DNA of 45,607 nucleotides, from IMG/VR virus record IMGVR_UViG_3300046817_001299, positions 1-45,607 of that record. One strand, 5' to 3'. The position numbers and the translations under genes were made by a program. This DNA comes from a virus. This document shows, piece by piece, positions 16,726 through 24,827 of this stretch; within the stretch, counting starts at the first letter, position 1, and each line of letters opens with the position of its first letter. Under the pieces are notes generated by a model, which made no database searches, was not told where the DNA came from, and was given only the letters and a program-made list of their open reading frames with translations.

Positions 16726-18239
16726 TGCTTCACGCTCGTCACCGGCGGCATCTTGGCCAGCGCGTCCGGCTGCACTTTCTTCAGCGCGTCCGCCAGGTTC
16801 GCCTGCGGATCGAGATTGTTTTGCTGCTTCGCGTCGCGATTCGTCTTTTCCTGCTGCGCTTCATCGAATTCGTCCGCGTCCGTCTCCACTCCGATTTGCG
16901 TCAGCAGCGTTTGCACGGCGCGCGATGCCGTCAGCCCTTGGATCCATCCGCGGTCCTCGGCTATGGCCACGGAGGCCGTCAGCGCCTGCAGCGCCGTCGC
17001 CGCCGCGCCCAGGTCCTTCACGCTCAAATCCGGAACTTGCAGCTTGTAAGTGAGATCGGCGTCCTGCGAGAGCACACCGTGCTCGACGGCTTGTTCGATG
17101 ACGAAGTTCACGATCACCGTCACCATGCGCTTGGCCACGTTCTGCCGGCTCGTCAGCATTTTCCCTGTCGGCCCGGCCATCTCTTCCGCCGTCGCCCTGT
17201 TCGCGTCCACGGGATCGGCGAAGAACCACGCCGGCAGCCCGGCGCCGCCCATGCCATAGAGTTTCACGACTCGCGCGGCTTCGCTCATGTCCGCGCCCTT
17301 CAAGTCGGGCGTGCGCGCCTCGATCGTCACCTGGTCGTTCGTCACTTCCACTCCGCCTTGTCGCGGCGGCGATTTCGTCACGCGATCCCGCATCTTCTCG
17401 ACGGTCGGCTGATCCGCGCCCTTCAGCACGTAATGCCAGACGAAGGAATTCAGCAGCCGCACGCGGTCCGCGAAATCGAAAACCATGTTGTCAAAAACGT
17501 CGATCCAATCGGCCAGCGAGAAAAGCTCGGAGATCCCGCGCGACGCGGCTTTCACCTTGTTGATGGCGAAATAGAAGCAGTCGCCTGTCAGCTTGCCGAA
17601 GGTCGGCGAATGCGGATCGTCGTCGCGGCGGATGATCTGCAGCGTTCGGCCGTCCGTCTCGCCGATTCGCGCGCGCAGCTTCACGGCGCTTGCCACGCTG
17701 ATCTCCTGGCCGTTGCCCGTATCGATCAGGGAGAATTGCACGCTCTCGATCGTTTGCGGATCCACGTAGCCGAGCGTCACGAAGCCATCCACCGGATTCA
17801 CGGCCACCGGCAGGCACAGCTCGCCGAAGACGAGCAGCTCCGCCATGTAGGTATCCAGGTTCTCTTCGAGATTGTTTTTCGGCGCGTTCCAGAAAGCGTC
17901 CGTCACTTCCTGCAGCGCGGGATCCTCGGCGCGGACCTTGAAGCCTTCGCCCACGACATAGTCCACCATGACGCGCACGATGCGCTTCCCGAAAGGCGTC
18001 GTCATGAACAGGAAGAAGCACACCTGCTGCATGCGCTCGTGCATCGTCGGATTCAGGTCGCGGATCGTCGCCGGCGAAGTGATCCTCCGGAATCTCGCGT
18101 CTTCGCTGTCTCCGGCCACGAGGCTGCTGAAAAGCTGCGGCCCGATCGCTTCCCTAGCGCTTTGTTCCTGCGTCGCCTTCTTTTCCTCGAGGTTCGCGAT
18201 CCGCGCCGCGTCGGAAAGCTTCAGGAGCGTCAGTTCCAT
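16722..18239 (-). CDS. Portal protein
   Basis: A 505-aa protein starting at ATG 18239 and overlapping the terminase end by 10 bases. Order (terminase, this gene, Mu F-like) and size identify the portal. Recognisable features are an N-terminal MHERMQQVCFFLFMTTPFGKRI segment split by a short turn, the stem/wing region FGELCLPVAVNPVDG and YVDPQTIESVQ, and a helical C-terminus with AVQTLLTQIGVETD. It does not look like a close DUF935 (Mu gp29) relative, so another portal family is likely. Confidence 0.75.
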   Translation of the reverse strand: MELTLLKLSDAARIANLEEKKATQEQSAREAIGPQLFSSLVAGDSEDARFRRITSPATIRDLNPTMHERMQQVCFFLFMTTPFGKRIVRVMVDYVVGEGFKVRAEDPALQEVTDAFWNAPKNNLEENLDTYMAELLVFGELCLPVAVNPVDGFVTLGYVDPQTIESVQFSLIDTGNGQEISVASAVKLRARIGETDGRTLQIIRRDDDPHSPTFGKLTGDCFYFAINKVKAASRGISELFSLADWIDVFDNMVFDFADRVRLLNSFVWHYVLKGADQPTVEKMRDRVTKSPPRQGGVEVTNDQVTIEARTPDLKGADMSEAARVVKLYGMGGAGLPAWFFADPVDANRATAEEMAGPTGKMLTSRQNVAKRMVTVIVNFVIEQAVEHGVLSQDADLTYKLQVPDLSVKDLGAAATALQALTASVAIAEDRGWIQGLTASRAVQTLLTQIGVETDADEFDEAQQEKTNRDAKQQNNLDPQANLADALKKVQPDALAKMPPVTSVKQ

Positions 18240-19900
18240 AGCGAGCTCCTCCCGCGTTCTGTCCGCGAAATGTGCCGGTCCCCGCCGCGCTCGATCTCCG
18301 CCTGGTGCGCCAGCAGCTGAGACATCACTCCGCGCGGCTCGCGCGCTTCGCGCTCATCCGGCGCATCCGCGTGCGCGAAGGCAGCCTCGGCAGCGCCCGC
18401 TCCCGCCAGGTCCGCCATCGCTTTCGCCCAGAAGGAATCCGCATGCGCCCAGGCCTGCTTTTTCTTTCCGCCGGCCACGGACGTTTCGATTTCAATCCTC
18501 GGCGCATCGAAGCGCACTGCTCCGCCCGAATATTCTTTTTTGATGGATTGCAGTTCCTGGCGGATTTGCAGATCGTGCGGAATGCGATTGCGCGCCTGCT
18601 CGAAGCGCTGTTTCATGCGCACGGCCATATCCGTCTTGATCTTCACGTTGCCCGTGCTCGTGCCGTAAGCCGCAGGCACGTTGTCGCCTTTCGGCACGGA
18701 TCCGCTGAAGTTCACGCCCATCACTTTCCCAGGGCATCTCGCTGCCAGCCATTCGAAGAGCCCGAGCCCGATCCCCGTCGCATCCATCGCCACGCGCGTC
18801 GCCATCCTCACCCAGGGCAGCAGCATGTGCGCCTGGTCGTTCATCAGTTGCTCGCCGTCCGATGTGAAAAAAGGAATGTTGTGCAGGCGCTTCACCATCC
18901 GCGTCCAGGCCACGTCTCCCACCATCTCATCGAGCCATGCCGCCGTGCGGTCTCCGGATCGGCCCACGTCGATTCCCAGGTAGAGCGGCCCAAGCGGAAC
19001 GTATCCCGCGGGCCATTCGAGCGTCGCAGTGTGGTCTTCCGCTCTCGCGATCAGTTCGAGGTCGAGCCACGATCCCGTCGCCTTGATGAAAGCGCAGAGA
19101 AATTCCTGCGCCAGGGTGTCCGCATCGCCCTTGTAGAGCTGTTTCATTTCCTCGAAATTGATCGGGCAGCCCTCGGCGATCGCCATGTGGATGTCGATCC
19201 AGTGCCAGCTCCAGGGGCCGGCTTGCACGGGATTCGTCGCCGGCGCCACGCCATCCGTCATCCCGAACTCTTTCGCCAGGTCGTAGAATTTTCCCTGTTC
19301 GCCGTTCGGCGTGGAAAGCATTCGCACCTTGTGCCCAAGCGCCACTTGCCGCGAAGCCGCGGCCCAGATCGCGTAGGAGCCTTCGTGGTGCGCGAATTCG
19401 TCCAGGATCACGTTGCCGGGGAAGCCGCGCATCGTGCGCGGATTCGCGGGCATCGCCAGGATGCGCGAGCCGTTCGGAAACTTGATCTTCGTCACCTGGA
19501 TGTCCGTCGCGCCCAGCTCGTCGGCGAAGGACTCCTCGTAGATTTCCGCGCCCGCGTTGATCGCCTTGATGATTTTCCCCGCGCCTTCTTCGACGAATTC
19601 CACCGATCCCGATTTCGAATGGCTTCCGACGGTCCAGGTCGTTCCGGCATGTTCCAGGCAGTCCAGCACGGCTTCGCCGGCCGTCGCAAAGGAAAATCCA
19701 ATGCGCGCGGATTTCACGGCGCCTTTGAAGCGCGTGCGGTCGTCGATCCATCGCTGCTGATAAGGCCGCAGCTGGAGGATCGCCGGCAGCTTCACGCCTG
19801 TCTCACTGGACAGGGGGAAGCCCGAGAGCTCGCTCTCGGATCCGGTTGATGTCCTCGATCGTGAGCGGCTTTCCTTTTCCGATTTTTGCTGCTGCTTCAT
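18230..19900 (-). CDS. Terminase large subunit (Mu gp28-like)
   Basis: A 556-aa protein from ATG 19900. The start is uncertain because the first 35 residues are Ser/Arg-rich and overlap the upstream gene by 98 bases; a GTG at 19795, seven bases after that gene's stop, would give 521 aa. ATPase motifs: LRPYQQRWIDDRTRFKG and KSARIGFSFATA (Walker A-like, as KSRQIG in gp28-type terminases), then VILDEFAHHEG (Walker B with catalytic Glu). The nuclease domain starts at LYLGIDVGRSGDRTAAW, whose first Asp is the RNase H-type metal ligand. It packages the replicated, integrated DNA into heads. Confidence 0.85.
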   Translation of the reverse strand: MKQQQKSEKESRSRSRTSTGSESELSGFPLSSETGVKLPAILQLRPYQQRWIDDRTRFKGAVKSARIGFSFATAGEAVLDCLEHAGTTWTVGSHSKSGSVEFVEEGAGKIIKAINAGAEIYEESFADELGATDIQVTKIKFPNGSRILAMPANPRTMRGFPGNVILDEFAHHEGSYAIWAAASRQVALGHKVRMLSTPNGEQGKFYDLAKEFGMTDGVAPATNPVQAGPWSWHWIDIHMAIAEGCPINFEEMKQLYKGDADTLAQEFLCAFIKATGSWLDLELIARAEDHTATLEWPAGYVPLGPLYLGIDVGRSGDRTAAWLDEMVGDVAWTRMVKRLHNIPFFTSDGEQLMNDQAHMLLPWVRMATRVAMDATGIGLGLFEWLAARCPGKVMGVNFSGSVPKGDNVPAAYGTSTGNVKIKTDMAVRMKQRFEQARNRIPHDLQIRQELQSIKKEYSGGAVRFDAPRIEIETSVAGGKKKQAWAHADSFWAKAMADLAGAGAAEAAFAHADAPDEREAREPRGVMSQLLAHQAEIERGGDRHISRTERGRSSLWN

Positions 19901-20432
19901 TCGTCGCTTTCTCGCCTCTGGCTCTCAGCTCGTCGAATTTCTTTTTTGCCAGCTGGACTTTTTCCTTTTCGATTTCCACCTGCTGCTGCTTTGCCTGCGC
20001 GGTGATCAGCTTGCTCAGCACGAAGACGAGGTTCCCGAGCCCCTTCTCTCGCTCGGCCGCGGTTCCCGCTTCCATGATTCCGAAGACTTCCGCGCTCAGC
20101 GCGTTCACCGCTGCTTCCGGCAGATCCTTGAATCCTTTCGAGGCGAAGACCTGCGCCAGCGCTCTCGATCGTTCCGCCTGCTCCAGCACTTCGCGCTGCA
20201 CTTGCTCCACGCGGATGTCGTACCAGCGATGGACCACCGAAACGGCAAGCGATTCGGCTGCTTCTTTCGAGGCTCGCTCCGCTGTTTCCGTCCAGGTCGC
20301 GCCTTCCGCGCGCGCTTTCAGGATCTCGTCGCGCACTTTCTGCGAAAGCCCGTCGATGCGCAGCGGTTGCCGCGTTTCCCGCTTGTCTCCCGTGCGCGGC
20401 CGCTCGTATCCCGGTTTGTGCTGTCCTTTCAT
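19803..20432 (-). CDS. Terminase small subunit (DUF3486, Mu gp27-like)
   Basis: A 209-aa protein starting at ATG 20432, two bases after the upstream small gene. It has the DUF3486 layout: a basic N-terminus, the helix-turn-helix-like LSQKVRDEILKARAEGATWTE, a VVHRWYDIR segment, and long helices ending in a Lys/Glu-rich coil (QQQVEIEKEKVQLAKKK). It pairs with the large terminase just downstream. DNA-end recognition is its expected role. Confidence 0.75.
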   Translation of the reverse strand: MKGQHKPGYERPRTGDKRETRQPLRIDGLSQKVRDEILKARAEGATWTETAERASKEAAESLAVSVVHRWYDIRVEQVQREVLEQAERSRALAQVFASKGFKDLPEAAVNALSAEVFGIMEAGTAAEREKGLGNLVFVLSKLITAQAKQQQVEIEKEKVQLAKKKFDELRARGEKATNEAAAKIGKGKPLTIEDINRIRERALGLPPVQ

Positions 20433-20744
20433 TCATTCCACTTCCACCGCCGGATTGCTGCTGGTCTTTTCAATGATGTCTCGCCCTCCGGGCGTGATCT
20501 GGATTTTGCGGATGGCGTGGCTGCCGCTCATCCTGTCGCGTTGGCCGTCGTAACTGATCAGCCCGCGTTCTCTCAGGTCTTGCAGGATTTCGCGCACCAG
20601 GTTGACGTACACGTCGAACTGCAGCCGTTCGAGCACGCCTGTCAGCGTCACGTCGTCCAGGCGATGCTTCTGAGCCTCGTGGTTTTCGTAGATCAGCTTC
20701 AGCACCACGCCGCGAAGCCGCCGTTTAAGCTGGGGTCCGGTCAT
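20433..20744 (-). CDS. Winged-helix-like protein before terminase (Mu gp26 position)
   Basis: A 103-aa protein starting at ATG 20744 (a GTG lies one codon upstream), overlapping the preceding gene by 20 bases. The sequence is a compact helical domain with a DVYVNLVREILQDLRERGLISYDG segment that resembles a winged helix with a beta wing ending in RKIQITPGGRDIIE. In Mu-like phages the gene before DUF3486 is a small protein of unknown role, and this one occupies that place. Confidence 0.6.
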   Translation of the reverse strand: MTGPQLKRRLRGVVLKLIYENHEAQKHRLDDVTLTGVLERLQFDVYVNLVREILQDLRERGLISYDGQRDRMSGSHAIRKIQITPGGRDIIEKTSSNPAVEVE

Positions 20745-21156
20745 CACTGAAGGCTGCTCTCCCTTCGTGCGGCAATCTCCGCAGGATCTCGTCGCATTGC
20801 CGCGCCAGATGGTTCAGCGTCAGTTCCTGTTCGCGGGCTCGCTGCTCCAGCGCTTCGTCTCGCGTGCTGATCTTCATCACCAGGTTGCCCACGTTCTGCG
20901 CCAGGTGTTCCTGCGCCACGACGGAGCGGATGTGCGAAGCCTGAAACGCATCCGCTTTTTTGCTGGCGATCACCATGCCCACGATCAGCGCGGAAAATCC
21001 CAGAAAGCCTCCGCTCAGCAGCTGCGGCAGAAATTCCGGCCGCGCGATCATCGCCCGGATGCCCGCGATTCCCAGCACCACTCCGGCGCCGCCGCCGAAT
21101 GCGCCCAGCGTCCATTGCAGGCTCTTCATCCGGAAGGATGTCTTCAGCTCGCTCAT
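20725..21156 (-). CDS. Two-TM membrane protein with coiled coil, lysis/terminase junction
   Basis: A 143-aa protein starting at ATG 21156, overlapping the holin stop (ATGA). Two hydrophobic segments (about residues 13-35 and 43-63) precede a helical, charged cytoplasmic or periplasmic tail containing TRDEALEQRAREQELTLNH. Membrane plus coiled coil next to a holin resembles Mu gp25-type (DUF2730) or spanin-like proteins. Neither could be confirmed by motif. Confidence 0.6.
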   Translation of the reverse strand: MSELKTSFRMKSLQWTLGAFGGGAGVVLGIAGIRAMIARPEFLPQLLSGGFLGFSALIVGMVIASKKADAFQASHIRSVVAQEHLAQNVGNLVMKISTRDEALEQRAREQELTLNHLARQCDEILRRLPHEGRAAFSDDRTPA

Positions 21157-21662
21157 CCGGCGCCCGTGCCTCCTCCGGTATTCTTGTGCGCGCCTTGCAC
21201 CTTTTCGAAGGTGCGCAGCGCGCCCAGCCCGAGCAGCGGCACGAGCAGCGTGCTCAGAAGCGGCCCGGTGTCTAGCACCGGCAAATGCGCGATGAGATCG
21301 GGGTGACGAATCGCGAGAATGAATTTCAGGAATGGTTCGAGGACGTAGGCGTAAGCCAGCGAGACGACGCATACCCACATCACGCCGGGCCGAGCGCCGG
21401 CCACCCAGAAGCTCGTGCTCGCCGCTTCCTGCTTGTTGATTTCCAGCTGCCCCTGCGCCACGGCCAAGCTGGCCGCGAGCTGGGCTTTGTCCATGTCCAG
21501 GTTCTCGGCCGTCAGCTGCGCTTCGAGCTGCGCTTTCAGCTCCGGGCTCAGCTTGAACATGCCGATGATTTTGGAAGCGCCGTCGATCGCCGCCGCCGCG
21601 GGCGAAGCCGCCGCGCCGGCCGCGGAGCCGAAAAGCGATCCGAAAAATTTCCCGACGTCCAT
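21153..21662 (-). CDS. 3-TM holin (GTA holin type)
   Basis: A 169-aa protein starting at ATG 21662. The middle has the diagnostic FWVAGARPGVMWVCVVSLAY segment of the three-transmembrane GTA/phage holin group, followed by PLLSTLLVPLLGLGALRTFEK, the second signature of that family. The N-terminus is Ala/Gly-rich and amphipathic. It should permeabilise the inner membrane for release. It lies in the cluster with the endolysin and other small membrane proteins. Confidence 0.75.
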   Translation of the reverse strand: MDVGKFFGSLFGSAAGAAASPAAAAIDGASKIIGMFKLSPELKAQLEAQLTAENLDMDKAQLAASLAVAQGQLEINKQEAASTSFWVAGARPGVMWVCVVSLAYAYVLEPFLKFILAIRHPDLIAHLPVLDTGPLLSTLLVPLLGLGALRTFEKVQGAHKNTGGGTGAG

Positions 21663-21713
21663 CTCTTCCTATTTTCCTTCCTCAAACGAGCGCGAAAAAC
21701 CGGAAGCCCGGCC

Positions 21714-22064
21714 CTACTTGTAAATCTTGTTGAACATCCCGCCGACGAGCAGCATGGCCCCGCCGATAATCGCGCCAGTGGTCGGCCAGACTCCGTGCAC
21801 GCCCTTCCAGATCGTCACTGCCAAAACAAAGAACGCGGCAACGCGAACGATCGCGGTCAATCCCGAGAAGAGCTTCTCAAGGCGCGCTCCGACGACCGCA
21901 GCCGCCAGCAAGAGCACGGCTCCGAAGATCAGGCCGGCCGTCGGAAATCCTCCATGCACGCCCTTCCACACGGTGATCGCCAGCACGGCGATGCCGAGAA
22001 GTCTCAGCACGAAAGGCAAATAGACGTTCTGTTCGATCTTGTCCACTTCGCTCACGATTCCCAC
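21714..22064 (-). CDS. Membrane protein made of a duplicated hairpin
   Basis: A 116-aa protein with a GTG start at 22064, seven bases behind a strong GAGGAGG site. It consists of two homologous two-helix units: residues about 20-55 contain AITVWKGVHGGFPTAG and residues about 75-108 contain AVTIWKGVHGVWPTTG, each followed by a glycine-rich hydrophobic helix. This gives four predicted transmembrane segments. Its position in the lysis group suggests a holin or antiholin. The family is unknown to me. Confidence 0.65.
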   Translation of the reverse strand: MGIVSEVDKIEQNVYLPFVLRLLGIAVLAITVWKGVHGGFPTAGLIFGAVLLLAAAVVGARLEKLFSGLTAIVRVAAFFVLAVTIWKGVHGVWPTTGAIIGGAMLLVGGMFNKIYK

Positions 22065-22074
22065 CGCGTCCTCC

Positions 22075-22248
22075 TCAGAGGCATCCCTGCCTCTTCATCT
22101 GAAAAAAGAAAAGCGCGTCGCCCGCAAAATGCACCGCGAAGGCCGCCGCGAAAATCCAGTGCGGCGCATGCGCGAAGCAGAGCGCCACGAGCGCTCCGGC
22201 GAATCCGCCGATCTGCATCGGCAATCCGGCTTTGGACAAATCCTTCAT
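22075..22248 (-). CDS. Small two-TM membrane protein
   Basis: A 57-aa protein starting at ATG 22248 that overlaps the preceding stop (ATGA). Two short hydrophobic helices (MQIGGFAGALVALCFAHAP and IFAAAFAVHFAGDALFFF) separated by a His/Trp turn are visible, with a basic C-terminus. A holin or antiholin accessory is possible from its neighbours. It is too short to assign. Confidence 0.5.
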   Translation of the reverse strand: MKDLSKAGLPMQIGGFAGALVALCFAHAPHWIFAAAFAVHFAGDALFFFQMKRQGCL

Positions 22249-22454
22249 CGCTTCACGCACTTTCTGAAAATCGTCGTGCTCTCCGGGCAGCGCACTTCGA
22301 TGCGGTCCTCGAAATTCTGCAGATAGCATCCCCGCGGCACGAAGGCGTAAGCGTGAATGCAGCCCGGCACCTGTGCCGAATGGCCCAGTCCCGCTTTCCG
22401 CGCGGCGCATCCTGCTATCGAAAATGCCAGGGCGAGGATCATGGCTCGTCTCAA
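22245..22454 (-). CDS. Small Cys-rich lipoprotein (spanin-like position)
   Basis: A 69-aa protein if started at TTG 22454, which overlaps the upstream stop (TTGA); an ATG at 22442 gives 65 aa. The N-terminus is a lipoprotein signal with lipobox FSIAGC. The mature part contains further cysteines (PGC, RGC, VRC, RKC), probably disulfide bonded. A small outer-membrane lipoprotein next to endolysin and holin fits an outer spanin (Rz1-like). No proline-rich Rz1 signature is seen. Confidence 0.5.
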   Translation of the reverse strand: MRRAMILALAFSIAGCAARKAGLGHSAQVPGCIHAYAFVPRGCYLQNFEDRIEVRCPESTTIFRKCVKR

Positions 22455-23110
22455 TTCGCCTTTGCGGCCCCTTTCGGTGCGCTCGCCAGGTGCGCGTCCA
22501 GGTAGACCTGATACCAGTCGGTCGCGATCTCGCGTTGCGCTTCCTGCAGCTCGATCTTTCCCGCGCATACTTCGCGGTGCAGATAATTTTCCACGGCGTC
22601 TTTCTCGTGCGCTCCCGGATGCGCGTAGTAGGGTTGCGGCCAGAGGTTTTTTTCCTCGTCGGCTCCGCCAAGCTCTAGCGAAATCAGATGGTCGATCTCA
22701 TAGAGCGGCGGCTTCGGCTTCGGCCCCATTCCTTCTTCGCTCCCGAGCGTTTCGCTCTTGTCCACGCCGTAGAGCGCATAGACGTGCTTCTTCATCGATT
22801 CCGTTGTGTGGCGGAATTGTTTCGTCGATCCCCCTTCGCACACTTCTTTCTTGCTGATCGTTCGCACCGCTCCGGGCGTCAGCTCCAGGCTGTTCAGCAG
22901 CACGGTCGTTCCAGCGTGCAGCCGGTAGTGATGCTTCAGAAAAGGGTTGCCGTATTCGACGGTGATCTGCGCCGCGGCCGTCAGCGCGAAAAATCCCAGG
23001 AGGACCGCCATGAAAGAAACCGCCCGAGTTCCTCCACCTCTCGATTCACCGCTATCCGCAGCGCCAGAAACGTTTTTTGTCGCGGTCCGCAGTCTCTGCC
23101 TTCCCCACAT
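22451..23110 (-). CDS. Exported HNH-like nuclease
   Basis: A 219-aa protein starting at ATG 23110 behind AGGAGG with nine-base spacing. The N-terminus is long and basic, followed by a hydrophobic signal segment (FMAVLLGFFALTAAAQ). The C-terminal half contains YEIDHLISLELGGADEEKN followed by LWPQPY, the core of a small His-Asn-His-type endonuclease found in secreted host and phage proteins. It sits between the endolysin and the lipoprotein. It may degrade DNA at or outside the cell surface; its target is unknown. The long n-region is odd for a Sec signal, so the start could be the Met at 23011. Confidence 0.65.
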   Translation of the reverse strand: MWGRQRLRTATKNVSGAADSGESRGGGTRAVSFMAVLLGFFALTAAAQITVEYGNPFLKHHYRLHAGTTVLLNSLELTPGAVRTISKKEVCEGGSTKQFRHTTESMKKHVYALYGVDKSETLGSEEGMGPKPKPPLYEIDHLISLELGGADEEKNLWPQPYYAHPGAHEKDAVENYLHREVCAGKIELQEAQREIATDWYQVYLDAHLASAPKGAAKAN

Positions 23111-23123
23111 TGCTGCGATCCTC

Positions 23124-23609
23124 CTAAGCCTTCTTCACTGCGGAACGCTTCACGTCATAGTCCCGCAAATGAAATTCGGTGATCAGGCTCGCCAGCTCCT
23201 TCGGATAGCTCGGATCGGTCGAGTAGCCGCATTCGTAAAGCCTTGCGGCAAAGATGAAAGGGTCGTCGGCATCGGCGATGGCCGGCCGGTAGCGTCCGCT
23301 CTGCGAAAGCAGCGAAGCGTGCGCCGTGAAGCATTGCGCCTCCGTGCGGAACTTGCGGAAGCGCGCCATTTCTTTCGCGGGCAGTCCGTTGCGGAATTCT
23401 TTCGTCTGGAACTCCGCGTAGTCGTCCGCGCGCCGTGCTTTGATGCCGAAGAAGTTGTTCGCTTCCTTCGCGAGTTTCGATTCGCCCCATGCGGATTCGA
23501 GGATGGCTTGCGCGATCGTCACGCTCGCCGGCACGCCCGTTTGCGCCGCGCCCATCTGCGCTGCCGGCGCGATTCGCGCGATGAAGTCCAGCTGATCTTT
23601 GCGCTTCAT
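23124..23609 (-). CDS. Glucosaminidase-type endolysin (FlgJ/GH73-like)
   Basis: A 161-aa protein from ATG 23609. The frame stays open to 23699, but that stretch contains a hairpin and is not family-like, so I reject the extension. The catalytic core SVTIAQAILESAWGESKL has Glu38 in the conserved ESAWG motif, then NNFFGIKA and the typical YPKELASLI near the end. It cleaves the peptidoglycan glycan backbone. It lacks a signal peptide, so it relies on the holins downstream for access to the wall. Confidence 0.85.
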   Translation of the reverse strand: MKRKDQLDFIARIAPAAQMGAAQTGVPASVTIAQAILESAWGESKLAKEANNFFGIKARRADDYAEFQTKEFRNGLPAKEMARFRKFRTEAQCFTAHASLLSQSGRYRPAIADADDPFIFAARLYECGYSTDPSYPKELASLITEFHLRDYDVKRSAVKKA

Positions 23610-23619
23610 CGGGAAAAGG

Positions 23620-23647
23620 GCCGCAGCGGACTTGCGGCCGCTGCGGC
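23620..23647 (-). terminator. Candidate stem-loop terminator before the endolysin
   Basis: Perfect 10-bp arms, GCCGCAGCGG at 23620-23629 and its complement at 23638-23647, with an eight-base loop. On the minus strand the stem is followed by CCTTTTCCC. The T run is only four bases, so it may be an attenuator rather than a full terminator. It separates the regulatory genes upstream (about 23.7-25.7 kb) from the endolysin. Confidence 0.35.
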
Positions 23648-23737
23648 AGAGGCGACCATCGAGTTGGTCCAGGTCCTTCGCACAAGCGGACAATCGCATG
23701 TTGGCCGAAGAAGTTACTGTTAGATTTATTATTTTTG

Positions 23738-24007
23738 TTACTTATTTTCGGGGAAGAGCATCTTGTCGCGGCGCTCCGCGAGGAACTCCATCAGCGAGGA
23801 AAAATCGATTCTCCACCAGCCGCGGTCCGTCACGCGCCAGGCCCGCAGCTTTCCTTCTTCGCACAGGCTCTCGATCGTTCCGCGCGAGACTTTCATCAGC
23901 CGCGCCGCCGTTCCGCTCGTCACCTGCGTGGACGAAATGCTTCGCGGCGCCTCGGCCGCCGGCGTCGGCCGTTCTTCTCGCGCGAATTCGAAAAGGTTCT
24001 GCGTCAA
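23738..24007 (-). CDS. Excisionase-like HTH protein
   Basis: An 89-aa protein. No ATG occurs upstream of its conserved core, so I take the TTG at 24007, coupled to the preceding stop (TTGA). It contains the MerR/excisionase-type helix-turn-helix TSGTAARLMKVSRGTIESL followed by KLRAWRVTDRGWWRI and a helix. Proteins of this type bind DNA at phage or plasmid regulatory sites. In a transposable phage it could be a middle or late regulator. The DNA just downstream (about 23700-23737) is unusually AT-rich. Confidence 0.6.
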   Translation of the reverse strand: MTQNLFEFAREERPTPAAEAPRSISSTQVTSGTAARLMKVSRGTIESLCEEGKLRAWRVTDRGWWRIDFSSLMEFLAERRDKMLFPENK

Positions 24008-24525
24008 GCCGTGGTCCCTTCCGCGTCGCGAGTTTTTTTCTGCCGCGCCAGAAATCTTTTCAGCACCCAGATCACGCGGTTCGCGTCCGCCAGCGTGCGA
24101 ACCGTTCCGCCGCGCACCGGCGATTTGCTGGAGCGTAGAAACGCGTCGAGCCGTTCGCGGCTCCAGCCGAGCGCCGTGCAGAGATTCGCCAGCAGCTGCA
24201 ACGTGCCCGCGTCCGCCATGCGCACTTCTGCGGACTTGTCCGCGCCGCGCCGCCCGGCCGTTCCGTAGGCGTGCGCCGCCCATCGCGAAGGCCGCGTCCG
24301 GCGCAGCAGCTCCGCCGGCAGATGCTTCTGCACGGCCTCGATCGCCGTCTTGGCCTCCGTAGCCGTCAGCTCGCCGCAAGAGAGGATCTGCCGCCCGACG
24401 GCTCCGCCCACCCAGGCCAGGCGGACCTGGCGGTCCTTGGCGTCCAGGTTGGCCTGCCGGCAGAAGAGCCCCCAGAGCGTCTGGAGCCTCTTCATCTGCT
24501 TCCCGGAAATGGCCGTATCGCTCAC
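24004..24525 (-). CDS. GemA/gp16-like (DUF1018) regulatory protein
   Basis: A 173-aa protein with a GTG at 24525 coupled to the upstream stop (GTGA). The first half has the pattern of GemA-like Mu proteins: ISGKQMKRLQTLWGLFCRQ, then DRQVRLAWVGGAVGRQI and LTATEAKTAIEAVQKHL. The C-terminal half is helical and basic. GemA of Mu modulates host gene expression and DNA topology. The match is by general pattern, so I am only moderately sure. Confidence 0.5.
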   Translation of the reverse strand: MSDTAISGKQMKRLQTLWGLFCRQANLDAKDRQVRLAWVGGAVGRQILSCGELTATEAKTAIEAVQKHLPAELLRRTRPSRWAAHAYGTAGRRGADKSAEVRMADAGTLQLLANLCTALGWSRERLDAFLRSSKSPVRGGTVRTLADANRVIWVLKRFLARQKKTRDAEGTTA

Positions 24526-24827
24526 GCCTTCTCCATAGTCCTAGTACTAGCCGTCAGCCGCAGGAAAAAGAGCGGCCGCAAGGCCGCCAGGCGCCCGAGC
24601 ACATTTCGCAAGGAGCGGCTTTCTCCCGGCGGGGTGCGGGAGAACCTAGTAGAATGCGTCCGGGACGCATCGGCTCGCCTGCGTTTGCGTTTTCTGGCCA
24701 TCAGGCGCGCCTCCTCGGCGTGATGAAATCGGGCCCGGCAGCCATCCGAGCAGAACTGCTGCCACGGCCTCCTCTTATAGAAGGTTTTTCCGCAGCCCTT
24801 CCGGGCGCAGACTACCCTCGGGCTCAC
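24522..24827 (-). CDS. Small zinc-finger protein
   Basis: A 101-aa protein with a GTG at 24827 coupled to the previous stop. The N-terminus has CARKGCGKTF...FCSDGCRARF, a compact zinc knuckle of a type common in phage and plasmid genomes, followed by a run of basic residues (ARKRKRRRAD). The C-terminal third is low in recognisable features and may be a weakly constrained tail. It may bind nucleic acid. Confidence 0.55.
   Translation of the reverse strand: MSPRVVCARKGCGKTFYKRRPWQQFCSDGCRARFHHAEEARLMARKRKRRRADASRTHSTRFSRTPPGESRSLRNVLGRLAALRPLFFLRLTASTRTMEKA

Noticed and set aside
16725-18320. Long plus-strand open frame opposite the portal gene
   Set aside because: Antisense shadow; composition (Arg, His, Leu) without motifs.
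23610-23699. N-terminal extension of the endolysin to 23699
   Set aside because: It has no ribosome site, is not family-like and overlaps a perfect 10-bp hairpin; Met at 23609 starts the conserved part.
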